From Chlorobaculum thiosulfatiphilum (GTDB taxonomy: Bacteria; Bacteroidota; Chlorobiia; Chlorobiales; Chlorobiaceae): a DNA stretch of 64,000 nt. The notes below the pieces were generated by a model. The model saw only the letters and a list, made by a program, of their open reading frames with translations. It was not told the DNA's origin and made no database searches. Both the position numbers and the translations under genes were made by a program. Shown piece by piece: positions 36,574 to 47,113 of the stretch. The DNA lies in NCBI RefSeq assembly GCF_006265165.1, contig NZ_VDCH01000001.1:248001-312000 (forward strand), given 5' to 3'. How positions within the stretch are numbered: position 1 is the stretch's first letter; every line of letters starts with the position of its first letter.

Positions 36574-37031
36574 TACTCCAAACGAACCTGAAGAAGCGCT
36601 GAATTCCGTCAGACAAGAAGAAGGCTGCTTCATACCCCTCCATCTTGCCTATATCTATATTTCAGGTTGTCACCGATGACTGCACGTCAAAATCACGTTG
36701 ACGAATAAAGACGCCCTCACGATCCGGATGCCGGGCAAGTTCTGCCTCCTGCCGATAGCAACGCCCTCGTCATTACGTTCATTATGTTGTGATTACACGT
36801 ATTACTTCACGGAGGAAATTTCTTTCAGATCGTCGATTCGGGCATTGGGCGAATAACTCCGGCAGACACAAGATAGAATCGCTCGATTTTTTATGGAATT
36901 AAACGTGATTAACAATAGTTCATAAATGCCCGTTTGTTACATTTGTGACATTTGTAAGCTCTTTATATTCTAAAGAGAAGTCGCCGTTGTAGTAAGTCCG
37001 TAGCCTCGGCACTACGGTAATTTCGTCGATA
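36574..37031. other. 458-base gap upstream of the first hybrid kinase
   Basis: No convincing gene. A short-period tttgt(t/g)ac(a) array lies at about 36931-36957, and a TATATT box at 36964-36969, 62 bases before the kinase start. Otherwise nothing recognised. Confidence 0.5.
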
Positions 37032-40000
37032 ATGGAACTCATGGCAGAAAAAAACCCGATTATTACAGCAAGCATCGAGAACGAAGAAGCCGTCAGCCGC
37101 CTCGAAGCCGAGAATGCCGAGCTGAAAAAAGAGCTGAACCGGCTCTCCCTGGTTGTGGAAGGCACGAAAGCCGGATACTGGGACTGGAACATCCAGACCG
37201 GCCTCGTTACCATCAACAGAGCCTGGGCTGAAATGATCGGCTACACCCCGGAAGAGCTTGGGCAGGTTACAATCGCCACCTGGGAAAACCTCAGCCATCC
37301 AGAAGACCTGCGCGAAGCGACCGTTCGCATCGAAAGCCACTTTCGCGGCGAAACCGATTTTTATGAAGCTGAAGTGCGGATGCGGCACAAAAATGGGCAT
37401 TGGGTCTGGATTCTCGACCGCGGCAAGGTGTTCGAGCGTGACGCCGAGGGCAAGCCGCTTCGCATGGCAGGCTCGCATCAGGAGATCACGAAACGCAAAC
37501 ATGTCGAGGAGAAGCTTCAGCAAGAGCGAAATCTCTTTCTGGAAGGGCCGGTCACGGTGTTCCGGTGGCTGAACAGCAAAGGCTATCCAGCCGAATATGT
37601 CTCACCGAACGTCATCATGCTGACGGGATATTCGCCCGCCGACTTCACCTCGGGAATCATAGCGTATAACGATATTGTCCACCCGGACGATCTCGACAAG
37701 GTTCTGAATGAAGTGACACGCTACTCCTCAGAACCGGCCCGGACTTCTTTCGAACAGGAGTACCGGATCACCCGCAAAGATGGCCAGGTCGCCTGGATTT
37801 ACGACTTCACGACCATCATCAGGAATATCGAGGGCGGCATTACCAGCTTTGAAGGCTATGTGCTCGACAACACCATACGAAAGCAGTCAGAACAGGAAGT
37901 TGCCTACAACCGAAGGTTCGAGCATCTGATTTCAACGCTGGCCAACCAGTTCATCAGCGCCTCGGCAGAGCAGATCGACGCCATGATCGACAAGGCGTTG
38001 CAGGCCATCGGAGAGTTCGTGCATGCCGATCGGAGCTATATTTTTCAGTACTACGACAATCAAAAACTCATGGACAACACCCATGAGTGGTGCGCCCAAG
38101 ACATCGAACCGCAGATCGATATTTTGCAGCACCTTCCGACCGCCGAGTTCGAATGGTCAACGAAAAAAATCACCGCTGGCGAGGTCATTATCGTACCGAA
38201 GGTTTCGGAGCTGCCGGACGAAGCCGCCACGGAGCGGGAGATTCTCGAACAGCAGGATATACAATCCCTGATTCTCATTCCGCTCGTATCGGGCAACGTG
38301 CCGTTCGGCTACATCGGCTTCGACGCCGTGCGTGAAGAGCGGCAATGGCCGTCGAATTCAGCCTCGATCCTGGCGCTGGCCGGTGGCATCATCGCCAACG
38401 CGCTGCAACGCCAGCAGGTCGAACACCTCATCCAGAGCGAACTCGATCTCGCGTTGAAGCTGAGTGCGTCGAACTCATTCGAAGAGACCATTCAGCACTG
38501 CCTCCAGACCGCGATGGAGATTTCGGAAATGGATAGCGGCGCCGTTTATCTGCTCGATGAGAGCGAAAACAGCCTGAATCTTTTCCACTGGGTGGGTCTT
38601 TCGGAGGCGCTTCTCGGCGAGATGACCCAATTCACGTACGATACTCCGGAGTACCAGCTTACGACCTCTGGCAAAGCCGTGTACAGCGACGAAAACCCCG
38701 CCGTCAGTGACCGGCTAACATACCTTCTGCAAAATGAAGAGCTGAAGTGCTTCGCGATACTGCCGGTTTTCAGCAAAAACCGCCCCGTCGCCACCTTCAA
38801 TATCGGCTCGCATACGCTCGATCATGTACCGGAGTATGCGCGCAAAGCCCTTGAGACCGTGACGTCGCATATGGGCGCGGCCATCATGCAGGCGCGGCAC
38901 GAAGAACAGGTCGGCACGGTGAACCGGAATCTCGAAACGCTGTTCGAGTCCATCGACGATATGCTCTTCATTCTCGCCGAGGACGGCTCCATCTTGCACG
39001 CCAACTCCGCGACGGTGAGCGCCCTCGGTTATTCGCTCGATGAACTGCGCACGATGAACGTGCTCGAAGTCCATCCGCCAAAGCTTCGCGAACAGGCGCA
39101 AAAAAGAGTCGAAAAGATGCTTGCCGGCACTGACACCCTCTGCAATATTCCCCTTTTCATGAAATCGGGCGAGACGATCCCGGTGGAAACGAAGATCACG
39201 CACGGCGTCTGGGACGGAAAACCGGTACTCTTCGGCATCACCCGCAATGTTTCCGAGCGCGTCAAAAGCCAGGCCGCGCTGGTCGAAAGCGAGCGGAAGT
39301 TCCGCGAGCTGACCGAATACCTTCCCTTCCCGCTCTTCGAAACAGACCTGCAGGGCATCGTCAACTACATCAACCTTTCGGGAATAGAGTTTTTCGATGT
39401 TTCTCCGGAAGAGGTCGAAGAGGGAATTTCAGCCTTCAGCTTCTGCTGGCCGGAAAATCTCGAACTGGCCGTGGCCAACCAGCAGAAAATCTTCTATCCG
39501 GGCTACATCCCCAAAGGAAACGAATATACCATTGTGATGCGGGATGGGCGCAGAATGCCGTTGCTGCTGTACAATACGCCTATACGAAAAGAGGGAAAAT
39601 TTGCCGGGATGCGCACCACGGTGGTCGATCTCACCGAGCTGAAACAGGCCGAAGCCGCCCTGCACGAAAGCGCCCTGCAGAAACGGGTCAGCGAAGAGTT
39701 CAAGGCCATCATCAACAATATTCCCGGCCTCGTTTTTCACTTGTCGAAAGACAAGAGCGCCAGATTACTGTCGAGTGGCATACAGCCCTGGTCGCAAGCC
39801 CTGATTCAGGCGAACAATCTGGAGTCACTCGACGATGCCATTGCATTCGTCCATCCTGAAGACCGCCAGCTTGTTGCCGATGCCTTCAAAAAACTTCACG
39901 ACAGCCAGACTTCGATAACGATCATGTTCAGGATTCCGGTTCCAGGCGATGAGGTCAAATGGGTCGAAAACCGCAGCACCTCCGTCTTTTCGGATGATGG

Positions 40001-41234
40001 CCGTTTTTCAGGCATTGACGGCATCCTCTTTGACGTGACCGACAGGGTGCAGGCGCAGGAGGAAAATCAACAGCTCCAGACAAACCTGCAAAAAATACAG
40101 CGGCTCGAAACCATCGGCACGCTCGCGGGCGGAATCGCTCACGATTTCAACAACATTCTCTCCCCCATCCTTGGCTATGCGGAGATGGGCGTCGTCATGA
40201 TGCCCGAAGAGAGCAAGGCGCACGAGTTCTTCAAGCAGATCATGCTGGCCAGCGAGCGAGCGCAGAATCTGGTTTCACAGATTCTGACCTTCAGCCGGTC
40301 GGAAGAGCCGGAGCCGGTCGTGGTCAACGTGCAGTCCATCGTCGAAGAGGCCATGAAACTGCTGCGCCCCACGATTCCCGTAACCATCTCCATCCAGACA
40401 CGGTTCAGAGAGTGCGGCAACGTACTGGCCGATCCGACGCAACTCCATCAGGTCATCGTCAATCTCTGCACCAACGCCTTCCAGGCGATGATGGAATCGG
40501 GCGGGCAAATCACCATCGAGCTTGCCGAAATGAGGCTGGACAGCGAGTTTCATAAACAACATCCGAACCTGAAGGCCGATCGCTACGCGCAGCTCAGCGT
40601 CACCGATACCGGGCACGGCATGGATGAGGAGACAATGGAACGGATATTCGAGCCGTTCTTCACGACCAAGCCGGTCAACAAGGGTACCGGACTCGGACTG
40701 TCAGTAGTTCACGGTATCGTCACCAGCCTCGGCGGCGATATAACGGTCGAGAGTACGCCCGGCAAAGGCAGCGCCTTCCGGATATTTCTTCCCGTGATCG
40801 ATGAAGAATCAGTAACGAGGCAAACCAATCTCACGCCATTGGAAAAGCAGAACGAAACACGGGTGCTTTTTGTCGATGACGAGCTGGCCGCCGCGGAGGT
40901 CATGCGCGTCATGATGGGTCATCTCGGATTCAATATCATCACCCTGAATTCGCCCATCGAGGCGCTTGCCGAGTTCCGCAAGGATCCGGACGCCTTCGAC
41001 CTGGTGATCACCGACCTCACCATGCCGGAGATGACCGGCATCGAGCTGGCGCGAAATCTGCATGAGCTGAATCCGCAACTCAGGATGATTCTGATGACCG
41101 GCTATGGCAAAAACATCGACAACCCCGCCGCGCTCAGCCGTTACGGCTTGCGCAAACTGCTCAAAAAACCGGTAAGGCTCAACAAGCTCGCCGAGGCGAT
41201 CCGGGAGGTCATGAGCGGCTCGGCGCATCTGTAA
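37032..41234 (+). CDS. hybrid sensor histidine kinase with multiple PAS and GAF domains and C-terminal receiver
   Basis: This is a 1400-aa protein with no membrane segment, so it is a cytosolic sensor. The order is PAS (about 36-155), PAS (165-290), GAF (310-465), GAF-like (470-625), three more PAS (630-755, 760-880, 890-1015), HisKA with phosphoacceptor His1037 in GGIAHDFNNIL, an HATPase (about 1100-1255, with GTGLGLSVVHGI), and a receiver with Asp1328 in ITDLTMP. This HisKA subtype (AHDFNN) is common in large bacterial hybrid kinases. The receiver has no output domain, so the signal must pass to another protein, perhaps by phosphorelay. The next genes, a kinase/regulator pair, converge on this one. 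An ATG three codons later (37041) is an alternative start. Confidence 0.92.
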   Translation: MELMAEKNPIITASIENEEAVSRLEAENAELKKELNRLSLVVEGTKAGYWDWNIQTGLVTINRAWAEMIGYTPEELGQVTIATWENLSHPEDLREATVRIESHFRGETDFYEAEVRMRHKNGHWVWILDRGKVFERDAEGKPLRMAGSHQEITKRKHVEEKLQQERNLFLEGPVTVFRWLNSKGYPAEYVSPNVIMLTGYSPADFTSGIIAYNDIVHPDDLDKVLNEVTRYSSEPARTSFEQEYRITRKDGQVAWIYDFTTIIRNIEGGITSFEGYVLDNTIRKQSEQEVAYNRRFEHLISTLANQFISASAEQIDAMIDKALQAIGEFVHADRSYIFQYYDNQKLMDNTHEWCAQDIEPQIDILQHLPTAEFEWSTKKITAGEVIIVPKVSELPDEAATEREILEQQDIQSLILIPLVSGNVPFGYIGFDAVREERQWPSNSASILALAGGIIANALQRQQVEHLIQSELDLALKLSASNSFEETIQHCLQTAMEISEMDSGAVYLLDESENSLNLFHWVGLSEALLGEMTQFTYDTPEYQLTTSGKAVYSDENPAVSDRLTYLLQNEELKCFAILPVFSKNRPVATFNIGSHTLDHVPEYARKALETVTSHMGAAIMQARHEEQVGTVNRNLETLFESIDDMLFILAEDGSILHANSATVSALGYSLDELRTMNVLEVHPPKLREQAQKRVEKMLAGTDTLCNIPLFMKSGETIPVETKITHGVWDGKPVLFGITRNVSERVKSQAALVESERKFRELTEYLPFPLFETDLQGIVNYINLSGIEFFDVSPEEVEEGISAFSFCWPENLELAVANQQKIFYPGYIPKGNEYTIVMRDGRRMPLLLYNTPIRKEGKFAGMRTTVVDLTELKQAEAALHESALQKRVSEEFKAIINNIPGLVFHLSKDKSARLLSSGIQPWSQALIQANNLESLDDAIAFVHPEDRQLVADAFKKLHDSQTSITIMFRIPVPGDEVKWVENRSTSVFSDDGRFSGIDGILFDVTDRVQAQEENQQLQTNLQKIQRLETIGTLAGGIAHDFNNILSPILGYAEMGVVMMPEESKAHEFFKQIMLASERAQNLVSQILTFSRSEEPEPVVVNVQSIVEEAMKLLRPTIPVTISIQTRFRECGNVLADPTQLHQVIVNLCTNAFQAMMESGGQITIELAEMRLDSEFHKQHPNLKADRYAQLSVTDTGHGMDEETMERIFEPFFTTKPVNKGTGLGLSVVHGIVTSLGGDITVESTPGKGSAFRIFLPVIDEESVTRQTNLTPLEKQNETRVLFVDDELAAAEVMRVMMGHLGFNIITLNSPIEALAEFRKDPDAFDLVITDLTMPEMTGIELARNLHELNPQLRMILMTGYGKNIDNPAALSRYGLRKLLKKPVRLNKLAEAIREVMSGSAHL

Positions 41235-41326
41235 CGGTGGAGGATCGGCCGCCGGGCGCGGCGCTGATTTTTGATAGCGATGCACTCAGGGCGTTGCGTA
41301 CGCCGAGGGAGGGTTCGGGCGGAAAT

Positions 41327-42067
41327 TCAGACAATGACGATCGGCTCGGCAAAAGAGTAGCCGACGCCGTGGATGGTTTTCAGCGGAATCCGGATTTCGA
41401 GTTCATCTTTTTTGCGCCGCAGCCGGTGAATCAGCGCATCGAGCGCCTTGTTGCCGAGTTCGTCGTTCTCGTAGGCAAGGGCCTGCAAAAGCGCCTGCCG
41501 CTCCACGACCTCACTGGCCGACGCGGCCAGTTTTTCCAAAAGATCGAACTCCTTCGAGGTCAGCGAAACCTTGCGTCCCTGCGGCGCGAGCAGGCAGCAC
41601 TCCTGACGCAGCAATGACCAGCCGACGGGTTCATTCGCTCTCGCCGGTTGGCGCTCGACCGGTTGCCGCTGTTCCTGGCCCTCCAGCTCCGCATCGGCAT
41701 TGATGCGTCCAAGAAGACTTTGAATCGTAGCCACCAGTTCGGCGAAATCGATCGGCTTGACCAGGTAGATGTCGGCTCCGGAGCGATAGGCGCTGATCTT
41801 GCTGTCCAGCGAGGCCTGCGCGGTGAGCATCACGATGCGCGTATCGGTGTTCTTGCGGATAAACTCCGCCAGCACCAGGCCATTCTGGTCGGGCAAGCCA
41901 ATGTCGAGCACCGCAATCTGATACGGCTGCCTTGTCATGCTGTTGTAAAACTCAAGCGCAGAGGAGACCCCGGTGACGTCGATTCCGGCAAGCGAGAGAT
42001 ACTCCACCATGCTTTCGCGAAAATCACGGTCATCCTCGACAACGATAATCTTGTAATGATCAGCCAT
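41327..42067 (-). CDS. OmpR/PhoB-family response regulator
   Basis: This is a 246-aa protein. Receiver domain: acidic pocket E11/D12/D13, phosphoacceptor Asp55 in VLDIGLP, and conserved Lys104 in YLVKPID. A Glu/Gln/Arg-rich linker leads to a C-terminal winged helix-turn-helix (about 150-242) with LTSKEFDLLEKL and the recognition-helix region ALDALIHRLRRKKD, ending in HGVGYSF. This is a DNA-binding transcription regulator. It lies 39 bases downstream of the PAS kinase on the same strand, so the two form a probable two-component pair. Target genes are not evident from sequence. Confidence 0.93.
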   Translation of the reverse strand: MADHYKIIVVEDDRDFRESMVEYLSLAGIDVTGVSSALEFYNSMTRQPYQIAVLDIGLPDQNGLVLAEFIRKNTDTRIVMLTAQASLDSKISAYRSGADIYLVKPIDFAELVATIQSLLGRINADAELEGQEQRQPVERQPARANEPVGWSLLRQECCLLAPQGRKVSLTSKEFDLLEKLAASASEVVERQALLQALAYENDELGNKALDALIHRLRRKKDELEIRIPLKTIHGVGYSFAEPIVIV

Positions 42068-42106
42068 GTTACAGTCGGTTATGGATAACGTTGCCGGATA
42101 ATTAAC

Positions 42107-45100
42107 TCAAACTTTGTTCCCGGCCAAAGGCAAAGTGACCACCGCTTCGACGCCCGACCCGGTTCCACGGAGCGTCACCGAGCCGTGATGGTGCTCGATA
42201 ATATCCTTGACGAGCCACAGGCCAATGCCCGCTCCGCCCGTGTTGGCCGCATTGCTGCCGCGCCGGTACTTTTCGAACAACTCGCCGGTCTCGGTGCTGG
42301 AAATGCTTTTGCCCTCGTTCCGGATGGTGATGATCACCTCGCCGTTTTCAACGCGGCACTCCAGTTCGATCGGCGACTCCGCCGGGGAGTATTTCCTGGC
42401 ATTGTCGAGCAGATTGAAAATCGCCATGCCAAACTGCCCCTGCTCGCCAATGATTTCGGCTCCATCGAGCTGGCCTGCATAGCGAATCACTCTTTCCGGC
42501 CACATGGAGCGGAAGGCTTCGAGCTGCGACAGAATCGTCGGCTCGACCTGAACGTTGGTCACGACCAGACCTTCGCTCGACTCCCGGAGGCGGCTCTCCT
42601 GAATCGAAACCTCCATCACCTCCACCAGCCGGTCGATCGCCTGCTTGATTTTGTCGATTTCGCGCTGCTGCGAGTAATCTCCGCCTTTGTGCTTGAGCAC
42701 GATAAGATCGAGGTTGCCGCGAATGATCGCCAAGGGCGTACGGTATTCGTGCGAAATCATGCTGAGAAAACGGTTCAGGCGCTCCACCTCCTCCTGCAAC
42801 AGCTCCGTTCGTTCGGCCACGGCTCGCTCGAGCTGGTTGATGCTCGCCTGCTGAAGCTCCTGAACGGTAATATCGCTCATCATGAGCAGCATGTTGCTCT
42901 GGCCGGCGATGGTGATCGATTCGGCGGAAAAGAGCACGGTAATCGTCTTGCCCTCGCGGTTTCGCAGTTCGAGCTGCCGGTTCGAAACCCGCCCATGCTC
43001 CCGGAGATCGTGAATGATATGGTAGTGATCTCCGGTATTGAGGTACATGCCGAGATCGCCAAGCTTTTTGCCGATCACCTCGTCTTTCGAATAACCGAAC
43101 AGCCTGAGCCAGGAGGCGTTGACATCGAACAGCGCCCCGCCCCGGTTGTCTCCAATGCCAATGGCGACCGGCGAAAACTCAAAGATGTTCCGGAATTTCT
43201 GCTCGCTCTCCTTGAGCAGAAGCTCGGCCTGCTTGCGGACGGTAATATCCTGAACGATGCCGGAAAGATAATAGGTTCGGGTGCTCGTGTCGTAGTTGAA
43301 CGTGCCGAATACCCAGATCCATCGCAACCGCTTGTCGGCCGTGCGTATCTTGCACTCGAAGGTATGGTTCAGGTGCGTTTTGCAACATTGCCTGATCTTT
43401 TCCCTGATCGTTTCGCGCTCCTCCGGAACGACATGGTCGAGAAACGCCTCCAGCGACCACTCTGCATCGACCGAATCGTAGCCGAAAATACGCGCATACT
43501 GAAGCGTACGCTGCGCCTTCAAGTCCCGGAGATCGATCGTCCAGACGCCAATATCGCCCTGCTCGATCACCAGATTGAGCTGCTTCTGGCTTTTGCGCCG
43601 CTCCTCTTCGGCCCGTTTGCGATCGGTAACATCCATGATCATTCCGAGATAGCTACCGGGCAGTTTATCGGTCGATTGCAACGGCACGCCCCGGCACATC
43701 AGCCAGTGAACGGAGCCGTCGGGATGGCAGACGCGGTACTCGGCGCTGAAATCCACCCGCCGCTTCGAGGCCGACGTGATGGTCTGGAACGTCCGGTCGC
43801 GATCTTCGGGATGGACGTTGATTCCGAAAAGTTTGTGCGACGAAATGCTGCCTTGCGATTCAAGGCCGTACAGCTTCCATATCTGGTCGGACCAGAAGAG
43901 TCGGTCGGTCTGAACATCCCACTCCCAGATGCCCGCTCCGGTGACTTCGAGAGCAAAATTGAATCTGAACTTGCTTTCGCTGAGCCTGATTTCAGCAATT
44001 TTTCTGTCGGTAATATCGATCACCGTTCCGATGTAACTCACGCGCTTGCCATACCCGTCTGGCCTTGGTTTGCCGCGCGACATGAGCCAGTGGATGGAAC
44101 CATCCTCGTGAATCGTGCGGTATTCGATATTCAGCTCGCGCTGCTGCCGGGCGGCGGCAGTGGCCCCCCAGATGGCCATCTCCCGGTCATCGGGATGAAT
44201 CGAGTCCGTCCAGAGGCTGAAGGAGGGCTTGAGGCCCTCGTTCCGACAGAGGCCGTGCAATGGCCACATCTCGTCATCCCATGTATTTTCATTGGTTTCC
44301 AGATTCCACTCCCAAACGCCAGCGCGCGCCGCTTCGAGAGCGTAACCATACACGCTTTTGCTTTCGAGAAGCTCCTGCTCCAGCAGCTTCCGCCCGGTAA
44401 TATCGATGACGGTGCCAAGATAGCGGTCATAACCGCCATCCTCGTTCCAGACCGGCATCCCCCTCGACATGAACCATCGTACCGATCCGTCTGCGTGGCA
44501 TATCCGGTACTCCACGTTCATTTCGGTTCCGGCGCTGATAGCCTGCGCAGCGCTCTCCATCGCGTTATGGCGATCATCGGGATGAAGCACTTTCTCCCAG
44601 AGCGCGAAGGTGAGCGACTCCCGGCTCCTGTCGAGACCAAAGAGCGTCCACATGGTATCGGACCAGAAAAGCGCGCCATTCTTCAAATCCTTTTCCCAGA
44701 TGCCTGCTCGCGCAGCTTTAAGGGCTTGCTCCATCATCACTCGGCTCTGGCTCAGCTCTTCCTCAAGCTGCTTGCGTTCGGTAACATCGATAATGGTGCC
44801 GAAATAACGATCCGGCCCGCCATTGGCGCGGCATACCGGTTTGCCTCTCATCATGATCCAGCGAACTGAACCGTCAGGCTGAGCGACCCGGAACTCGATA
44901 TCGAGAGCGCATTCTGTGTCGAGCGGCTCGGAGATCAAGCGGGAAATTCTTTCACGGTCATCCGGATGGATCGACTCCCTGAAACGGTCGATGCAATGAC
45001 TCTGGTGTTTTTTTTCAATACCGAATATCGACCAGACCTCGCCAAAGCAGTCGAATTCACCGGTCTTCGGCTCCCATTCCCAGATTCCCGCGCGAGCGCT

Positions 45101-45547
45101 ATCCAGCGCCTGCGTGATGTTTTCCTTCTGGAGGCTCAGGCTTTCCTCGCTTCGCTCTCTTGGCCGCGCAATATCCTGAAGCGAGACAAACAGGCTCGTT
45201 ATCGCGCCTGTTGCCGAGCGAACCGGATTCAGCGTCACCTTCCAGGCAAGATTGCCATCTTCGAACACGCCACCCTTGCCGGACAGGAGCACCGAAGCGC
45301 ACTGCGTTTCAAGAACTCCGGCCAATGGCGACAGGCGGCAATCCTCGACAAACAAGCCGTATATATTTTGACCGATACACACATCTGGCGTTTTCCCGAT
45401 ACACGAAGCAAAGAGCGAGTTGACAGCAAGACTCCGGCCATCCGGATGGATGATAAAAGCTGGTGTTTGCAGTGATTCGAGTAAGGAAAAAACGGTTGGC
45501 AGCTCGTTTTCTTCCGCCTGATGTTTCTTGCTGGTGGTTATCGGCAT
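42107..45547 (-). CDS. PAS-rich sensor histidine kinase (seven PAS domains)
   Basis: This is a 1146-aa protein from the ATG at 45547 (MPITTSKKHQAEENELP); the longer open frame to 45940 is AT-rich, non-domain sequence and is not supported. After a first PAS (about 15-115) come four very similar PAS/PAC units, each starting G(I/V)WEW or GIWEKD, with W.LFGL/LYGL and HPDDR blocks. A sixth follows (GVWTIDLRD...ARIFGYDS), and a seventh of plainer type. The kinase core has His933 in SMISHEYRTPLAI, an N-box FNLLDNARKYSP, and GGAGIGLWLVKDI. There is no membrane segment and no receiver. The near-copies suggest tandem amplification within the gene. Its partner regulator is 39 bases downstream. The ligand of the PAS domains (haem, flavin or small molecule) cannot be told. 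Confidence 0.92.
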   Translation of the reverse strand: MPITTSKKHQAEENELPTVFSLLESLQTPAFIIHPDGRSLAVNSLFASCIGKTPDVCIGQNIYGLFVEDCRLSPLAGVLETQCASVLLSGKGGVFEDGNLAWKVTLNPVRSATGAITSLFVSLQDIARPRERSEESLSLQKENITQALDSARAGIWEWEPKTGEFDCFGEVWSIFGIEKKHQSHCIDRFRESIHPDDRERISRLISEPLDTECALDIEFRVAQPDGSVRWIMMRGKPVCRANGGPDRYFGTIIDVTERKQLEEELSQSRVMMEQALKAARAGIWEKDLKNGALFWSDTMWTLFGLDRSRESLTFALWEKVLHPDDRHNAMESAAQAISAGTEMNVEYRICHADGSVRWFMSRGMPVWNEDGGYDRYLGTVIDITGRKLLEQELLESKSVYGYALEAARAGVWEWNLETNENTWDDEMWPLHGLCRNEGLKPSFSLWTDSIHPDDREMAIWGATAAARQQRELNIEYRTIHEDGSIHWLMSRGKPRPDGYGKRVSYIGTVIDITDRKIAEIRLSESKFRFNFALEVTGAGIWEWDVQTDRLFWSDQIWKLYGLESQGSISSHKLFGINVHPEDRDRTFQTITSASKRRVDFSAEYRVCHPDGSVHWLMCRGVPLQSTDKLPGSYLGMIMDVTDRKRAEEERRKSQKQLNLVIEQGDIGVWTIDLRDLKAQRTLQYARIFGYDSVDAEWSLEAFLDHVVPEERETIREKIRQCCKTHLNHTFECKIRTADKRLRWIWVFGTFNYDTSTRTYYLSGIVQDITVRKQAELLLKESEQKFRNIFEFSPVAIGIGDNRGGALFDVNASWLRLFGYSKDEVIGKKLGDLGMYLNTGDHYHIIHDLREHGRVSNRQLELRNREGKTITVLFSAESITIAGQSNMLLMMSDITVQELQQASINQLERAVAERTELLQEEVERLNRFLSMISHEYRTPLAIIRGNLDLIVLKHKGGDYSQQREIDKIKQAIDRLVEVMEVSIQESRLRESSEGLVVTNVQVEPTILSQLEAFRSMWPERVIRYAGQLDGAEIIGEQGQFGMAIFNLLDNARKYSPAESPIELECRVENGEVIITIRNEGKSISSTETGELFEKYRRGSNAANTGGAGIGLWLVKDIIEHHHGSVTLRGTGSGVEAVVTLPLAGNKV

Positions 45548-47113
45548 CGGAAAAGATCGGATTGTGCGCCTTGGAGAAAGTATAGAGAAAATATTCTGTG
45601 TTCGTGCTTGCGAGCAGCTCTCAAAACCGGTTGCGCGATCCGATGGCTGCGTTGCGTGGTGCTCGAAATCCTCATGTACGCCGTGTACGCTCCGGTTTGC
45701 GCGATCCAGCAACCATGCACTCGAAGCGCTCATGACACTTTTCAGAGGCGTCATTACGCTGAAAACCGTTGTCCGGTTCATTCGGAAATGTATTCCGGAA
45801 TAAAGAGCCACGACGTATGCAACCGGGGAATTAGCTGTTTTGAAACCAAAGTTACATTTTTTCATGAAAAACGCAGAAAAGACAAACGCACGAGTAGCGA
45901 ATACTATCACTTCTATCATGTTTAAAAGTTTTTCAAGCACCGTATATTACGCCTTATTACGTCAATATCTATTACTCTGACCATCAAGAGTATCAACATC
46001 ATCGAACGCCGGACGCCTTGCCGCTTGTCATTCCGAACGAAGTGAAGAATATGGAACTCTTTGTTGTTCAATAAGATAGATTCTCCATTGCGCGTCCATT
46101 CATTCAGAATGACAGAGCCTTCTGCTGCATCTCTTGGCGATTTATTGTTGCCGGAGTAATAAAATCAGTTCAATGAAGAGAAACGACTCGGGTTGAACCT
46201 GAAAAGTGGTGCTTAAAAGAACTTCTAAAAAATGTCATACGAAACCGAGTGCATGGCGGAAAAAGCGCAGAAACCGAAGTGTACCGGAGTGGCTGAGAAT
46301 TTCGATTACCGCGCAACGCAGCCATCGGAACGCGCAATAAGTGTTTAGAGGCATCCTCCAGGCAAAGCATCGTGAAAATACCCAGTGCAGTAAACATCAC
46401 AATAACTAATATTTCTACAATATCTTACATGGCTTTGAATTCCTGTTCCGACCCGATCCGACGCCCTCCGGCCAGGAATGACAAGCAAAACAGCCAGCAT
46501 TGAAGAGTCATAACGCACTTTATTTCAGCTTCTCAAACAAGAATGCCGACGTCACACACGTGCGGCCTCGCTCCTGAATTAAAATATATTAGCGCGCCGT
46601 TACCCATTAATCCTTCGGCAGCATTGAATGAACTGTATATCGCCGTCAAATCTATTCAGGATTTCTCCCTGAATAGGGCCTTCAAAGGCTTGATAAATAA
46701 AAAGTTAGCGGTTATATATTTTCTTCTCTTTTGCCCTTGCCCCTTCTTCTTGATAGAGTAAATATCAATATTTTATCAATATATATAGAAGTGTATTTAT
46801 AGTATTTTACAGTATTTTTCCTATAATAACCCGCCGATATTCCTTATATTTCTTGCATTTATTATAATTTTTCTTAAATTCATTCAAGTACTTACAGAGA
46901 AAAATAAAGTAAAGGGTGATGCATTTTCAGAGCAAAACGGCAATCTCAAGAGCGTAACAACAGAAAACCTGCAACCAAAACCCCGTTAACTCAAATCAAA
47001 CGTCAGACAAATATTGCGCCGTAGTAACGCCGTAAAGTGTTCCGAGTTATCAATAAATCAGATACTGTCGCATAATTTAGCTGCTTTGCCATCACAACAA
47101 AACGGAGATTATT
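45548..47113. other. 1.57-kb intergenic region, AT-rich, with one MITE-like element
   Basis: Apart from the palindromic element at 46026-46114, I see no supported gene. Open frames at 46170-46400 (-) and 46543-46761 (+) lack ribosome sites and family patterns. The 46760-46900 part is very AT-rich (long tata/ttta runs). It may hold regulatory DNA for the PAS kinase or the small gene at 47114. Confidence 0.5.
46026..46114. repeat. MITE-like imperfect palindromic element, copy 2
   Basis: It begins tgtcattccgaacgaagtga, then agaat, and ends with ...agattctcc...cattcagaatgaca. These are the same outer ends as the element at 23211-23329, with a shorter and more diverged centre. It is non-coding. 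Confidence 0.75.

Noticed and set aside
35998-36633. A minus-strand frame rich in LPSG repeats
   Set aside because: It is the antisense of the PDGR coding repeat; any in-frame 12-base repeat gives open antisense frames. The signal peptide, start and terminator are on the plus strand.
42185-44869. An 894-codon plus-strand frame over the PAS kinase
   Set aside because: The repeated PAS/HisKA/HATPase domains are on the minus strand. The plus product shows no domain and only mirrors the internal repeats.
45548-45940. N-terminal extension of the PAS kinase to an upstream ATG at 45940
   Set aside because: The extra 131 residues show no domain or membrane segment and lie in AT-rich DNA. The ATG at 45547 is followed directly by a normal N-terminus.
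46543-46761. 72-codon plus frame in the gap after the PAS kinase
   Set aside because: Low complexity, no ribosome site, and its end runs into very AT-rich sequence.
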